Source of the DNA: Tritrichomonas foetus
Taxonomy: Eukaryota > Parabasalia > Tritrichomonadida > Tritrichomonadidae
Assembly: GCA_001839685.1 (NCBI GenBank)
Contig: MLAK01000724.1
Coordinates: 1 to 64,000, forward strand
Length of the DNA stretch: 64,000 nucleotides
Direction of reading: 5' to 3'
Shown here in pieces: positions 61,601-64,000 of this stretch (its first letter is position 1; every line of letters begins with the position of its first letter). The translations under genes and the position numbers were made by a program. The notes beneath the pieces are model-generated. The model searched no databases. It saw only the letters and a program-made list of their open reading frames with translations, and was not told the origin of the DNA.

Positions 61601-61989
61601 TTTACTTCAATTGTTTTGTGATCGCGAATTACATTAAATTTTCGAGAATTGAAAACATGATCTTGTCGGTGCTGGCTGATATCATCAATACCTTCACGAA
61701 TAAAAGCGATTGCGAAAATGATAACAATTGGGGCCCACGTGGAAAGCGGATTTACAGGCGACACCTCTTTCCACAGCTGAAAGCATCCAATTAAAATAAA
61801 GTAGAAGTTCATAAATCGGCAAATGTGTGCGAACAGAATAAGCGGAATAAAGGAATACCAAGTATATTTGCTATTAACGACTTTATTATTTCCGTAAATT
61901 AGGTTTGATTGAGAATCGTTTGTAGTGATTTTGCGGTTTTCCGTTTCGACATGCTTGCAACAGTTGAAATCAAAGGTAAATCGAAACAT
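58612..61989 (-). CDS. P4-ATPase phospholipid flippase
   Basis: A 1,125-residue protein with the full P4 layout. Two N-terminal membrane helices (about 48-92), the actuator loop with LDGET (171-175), the phosphorylation motif DKTGTITENKM with Asp390, nucleotide-binding and hinge motifs (TGDMLETAIKVA; GDGGNDVTMLRESHIGVGIM), then six C-terminal helices. DGET, not TGES, marks flippases. They move aminophospholipids to the cytosolic leaflet at the plasma membrane or Golgi. The N-domain contains a short acidic low-complexity insert (about 545-575, with DEKENGDSSDNRNENESE). A CDC50-type beta subunit, usually required, is not in this window. All catalytic residues are present, so it should be active. 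Subfamily (Drs2, Dnf or Neo1-like) cannot be fixed by eye. Confidence 0.95.
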   Translation of the reverse strand: MFRFTFDFNCCKHVETENRKITTNDSQSNLIYGNNKVVNSKYTWYSFIPLILFAHICRFMNFYFILIGCFQLWKEVSPVNPLSTWAPIVIIFAIAFIREGIDDISQHRQDHVFNSRKFNVIRDHKTIEVKSEEILVGDIVILEKLHESPADIALIYSTNDDGTCCLETSNLDGETKLKIKYSLPETQLLGVSGLSEQKLIIDCLPPNPQLQQFKSTININGVIFPMSTSNFIQAGTTIQNAEQIYGVACYTGKYTKIGMNSKSPPIKWTQIERFIDKCSISIFIFQLILAIIWGIVGNIQLDKFKKDAPYLRLDIEKGTKGILIYFRAYLLTSVMIPISLKVTLDICKYVYATWIRNDFKMYDRTTHQRPLVNNTSVIEDLGAVQYIFTDKTGTITENKMKLQKIIINDTIYGASEQAEDIYSDQNLTNLFLKQKDDHERMMAVYFMYCLSVCHTLKKSGTLEEPVFEGQSPEEICFLNGLTKLKFNVEINNGQITIENQHLGIEPITFRIHAILNFRTKIRRMDVVVENVDTKEFFLFSKGSCEVLHRFTQNTNQNHDEKENGDSSDNRNENESEIIQDNEFLQSVSTFASLGLRVMATSYKKLSENEFHEFYQAYDVAQTQISHRKSQILRAFESIEQGQTILGITGIEDKLQFDVPETISMMREAGIKVWMVTGDMLETAIKVAHSSGLITKSPDIFELTKDIDTPIEEVLHNLNDYFNSIDIKRNPVYLVIDGLSPITDKLLDEHSKLFAEVASQATCVICARTMPKQKAQFVHCIQKLKKVTLAVGDGGNDVTMLRESHIGVGIMGLEGTQASVASDFAIKQFCHLQRLLLIHGRFASYRTSWLVQFCFYKSFMIAIVQVAFNFWNGFSARTFISDFNLLCYNAIFTLLPVVFFLFDKDVEDDTLFLHPYLYADSRLRTFCNIRSIFWWIVKALYQSIVVVLIVHFCCTEGTITLSDGSPISLNEIQQVAYSSLILNVLFTVAFDTQQFTSLNFIFIWGNWLLYILFTIIANLIPNMSIVSDMYLTVWRTYANPNLWMVTLTATSFSIMPVIFFNAMFTTYLPTRAQRLRFREVRKQSKFQPAYKVLKPGGEVSQILKETVWDQSHNICSPLAALCCRKH

Positions 61990-63065
61990 TTGGGAAAAAT
62001 ATGTTTAAATTGAATGTTGTAAAATTGATTCAAATTTCGGACATTTGAATACAAGTATTGAAAATATTTTGAAGTGATATCGTGAGATACCTTTCAGAAG
62101 GTAAGATTTTTTTTTTTTATGAGTTTTGCTTTTTGACACAATATCAATGAATTTCTACCTATCTGGATGATATCCAGATGGTTATCCACAAAACGTTTGT
62201 AACTTCATTATTTCTCTTTCCCTCTAGATATATTTTTAGTGAGTTCTTTGGATCGAGCTTAGTGAGGTCTACAGAACTCACCAAAAGGATAAAGGGTCAC
62301 ATTAATAATATATTACTAAAATATTAATGAGAATATTAATACTTTCCTAAATGTTATCAGATATGTTATCATTAGTGTTATAAGTAATGTTGCCATTGGA
62401 AAAGAACATCATTATAATGATGATAGGCTTCATCGTTGATATCATAGTTACGATAAATAAGTATATTCAAAAGAAGTTTTGTAGGAAACATAATGAAACT
62501 ACTGTAGAAGATAAAAAAGATATTGAAAATATATTAAAAATGTTATTTTTGGTGAGGCTGGGAAATCCAGACTTCGATTTTTTGAAACCAATGAAAGTGT
62601 GTAAGGCTATTGAGGCTATATTGTTGCGTTTCTTTCATTACAAAAAGTGTTTAACTCTTGTGTTATTTGTATCATTCGTTCATCTTTTTCATGGCACCTT
62701 CAACATACACAAACCCAAAAGCAGATGGATATACGCAATCAGATGAGTGATACAATAACTTCATCAATGATGTCGATGTTGTCAGAGATAAATAAATGTG
62801 GAGTAATGAAATAATTAATTAAAAAAAAAATTAAATAGATAGAAATGTTGATGTTGGTGATGTTATGATATCTTATTACTTAGATGATAATACAGTAACG
62901 GAGTCTTATTTACCTATATTTTGCCAATTAATTCATCATTCATCAATGTCAAAAGTGTTGATCAGAATGATGTCAATGTTGATTAAAGTATTCAAATTCC
63001 GCACTTGGCGAAAAATTTCACTGAAAAGTTTTTCTGAGAAAATTTGGCTGCTTATTTTCATTTTC
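61990..63065. other. 1.1-kb gap with repeat copy and a doubtful ORF
   Basis: The gap between the divergent P4-ATPase and helicase genes. A T13 run lies near 62107-62119, an ACCTT-TCAG-AAGGT inverted repeat just before it, and the dispersed repeat copy at 62239-62281. A plus-strand ATG frame of 119 codons (62387-62746) has Lys/Ile-rich, partly hydrophobic sequence with no recognisable family. It is probably part of decayed element sequence. Confidence 0.45.
62239..62281. repeat. dispersed repeat copy 2, palindrome-like
   Basis: Starts GTGAGTTCT and ends AGAACTCAC (9-bp perfect inverted ends) with partial symmetry between. Its reverse complement matches the copy at 50676-50710. The sequences following both copies share further similarity (GGG-ACAT and AAAATATTAATG), so the repeat unit extends beyond the palindrome. 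Confidence 0.55.
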
Positions 63066-64000
63066 ATGAGTTCTGTTCCGTGGGAATACACAACTGTTGA
63101 CTCATGGATGACGGATCTTTTGTGCACATGCGTTGATCCGGAAACCGCGCAAGAAGTTAAACCTAATGTAAAACAATTAATTTTTTCCGACCAAGATAAC
63201 GATTCGCTTCAATTTCCGATTTTCGAGCTCCTTGGAGATACTTCCTTCGATGTCATTGAAACCCTTCTTTCTCACCGCGATCAAATCAAAGAAGCATATA
63301 ATTCGAAACCAACCTCAAAACAGGCACCAAAGCCAGCGCCAGCCTCGCAAAGAGGAACGAATCCGTTAGCCCGCCGATCCCGCTACATTCATACGGAAAC
63401 AGTGAATGCTTCAAGATATGACGTAGAAGCCCCATCTGGGGGAAGACCTCACGTCGATCACGTTCCAATCACTGATTTGCCAACTTGGGCCCAACAATGT
63501 TTTCCAGCCTGCACGGAATTTAATGATATTCAATCAACTGTATTTGACCAAGCATATAATAATAACGATAATATGCTTGTTTGTGCGCCAACTGGTGCGG
63601 GTAAAACAAATGTTGCTTTATTGACCATTGTTCATGAAATTAAGCAACATATTATTGAACGACCTGGTTTTCCTTCACTTGTTGATCCAAATGACAACTT
63701 TTTGATAGTTTACATCACACCGATGAAAGCACTTGCCACAGAAATCAAAGACAAATTTACAAACGCTTTACGTCACTTGAAAATTAACGTGAAAGAATAC
63801 ACAGGTGATACTCGGATTGCATCAGCTGAATTAGAAAGATCACATTTGCTTGTAGCGACTCCAGAAAAGTGGGATGTTGCAACAAGAAGAGGTGGTGAAG
63901 ACGCACCTTGTACAAGATTAAAATTACTCATCATTGATGAAATTCATCTTCTTCAAGATGATCGTGGACCTGTAATTGAAGCGTTAGTTGCCCGTACTTT
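63066..64000 (+). CDS. ASCC3/Slh1-like Ski2-family RNA helicase, N-terminal part
   Basis: Open from the ATG at 63066 to the window edge (311 complete codons), 3' end missing. Motif Q-like FNDIQSTVFDQAY, motif I CAPTGAGKTNVAL, motif Ia TPMKALATEI, TGD, the TPEKWD motif and the DEIHLL (DExH) box are in order, ending in DDRGPVIEALVART. The order and wording match ASCC3/Slh1 more closely than Brr2 (MLVCAPTGAGKTN, QAYNNNDN). ASCC3 acts in ribosome-quality control and in alkylation repair. The region before the helicase (residues about 1-140) has no named domain. The window does not show the second cassette or Sec63 domains expected in the family. Confidence 0.9.
   Translation, partial: MSSVPWEYTTVDSWMTDLLCTCVDPETAQEVKPNVKQLIFSDQDNDSLQFPIFELLGDTSFDVIETLLSHRDQIKEAYNSKPTSKQAPKPAPASQRGTNPLARRSRYIHTETVNASRYDVEAPSGGRPHVDHVPITDLPTWAQQCFPACTEFNDIQSTVFDQAYNNNDNMLVCAPTGAGKTNVALLTIVHEIKQHIIERPGFPSLVDPNDNFLIVYITPMKALATEIKDKFTNALRHLKINVKEYTGDTRIASAELERSHLLVATPEKWDVATRRGGEDAPCTRLKLLIIDEIHLLQDDRGPVIEALVART

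Noticed and set aside
62387..62746. 119-codon ATG frame in the P4-ATPase/helicase gap
   Set aside because: Lys/Ile-rich sequence without a recognisable domain, beside a repeat copy and a broken region. Not called as a gene.
1..64000. CRISPR array, tRNA or rRNA gene
   Set aside because: No regular spaced direct repeats with unique spacers, and no rRNA or tRNA signature was found on either strand by eye.

Overview
The window reads as nuclear DNA of a trichomonad-like parabasalid protist (inference). It is very AT-rich. Nearly every gene is a single long intronless frame, including proteins of 1,000 to 2,900 residues. Intergenic gaps are short. The gene content is eukaryotic: RFC, P4-ATPase, ASCC3-type helicase, HECT and USP enzymes, bromodomain proteins, R2R3 Myb, WAVE-complex subunit and the dynein-assembly factor DAW1. 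A legumain-type protease carries an initiator-like element (TCACTTCATTA) 3 bases before its ATG. A Pam18/Tim14 J-protein fits a hydrogenosome or other mitochondrion-related organelle. Several stop codons sit inside TAAA, the trichomonad polyadenylation signal. Tritrichomonas is a plausible genus, but the sequence alone cannot fix the species.

Layout. 0.3-13.9 kb: a coiled-coil protein, a 1,442-residue orphan with a Cys cluster and acidic tracts, a BET-like chromatin protein with a degenerate bromodomain plus NET domain, a frameshifted CK1/TTBK-type kinase, an HxxxDG acyltransferase and a second coiled-coil protein. 14.5-23.1 kb: a large protein with a VPS9-like C-terminus, an 85-bp higher-order tandem repeat, an R2R3 Myb, a YeeE/YedE sulfur transporter and a secreted thioredoxin-fold protein without CxxC. 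23.3-41.3 kb: a NCKAP1/Nap1 homologue split by one in-frame TAA, RFC5-type clamp-loader subunit, a giant USP deubiquitinase, a compact bromodomain protein, a TPR protein, an ARM-like protein, and a tail-anchored protein with a peptidoglycan-binding-like domain. 41.6-54.7 kb: a giant HECT E3 with a damaged 5' end, a decayed mobile-element-like frame, DAW1 and legumain. 56-64 kb: an ARM-like protein, Pam18, a P4-ATPase flippase, a repeat-bearing gap, and the start of an ASCC3/Slh1 helicase that runs off the window.

The genes are unrelated housekeeping and signalling genes on both strands; no operon or defence island is visible. The strongest leads are three interrupted genes with precisely placed lesions (kinase, NCKAP1, HECT), the BET-like protein that has lost the acetyl-lysine Asn, the peptidoglycan-binding-like fold in a membrane-anchored protein, and two short upstream motifs (SAAAAAGTT and AAGGTGAAWT) that recur 10-40 bases before ATG in separate sets of genes. 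Family names come from reading motifs by eye; no database search was run.
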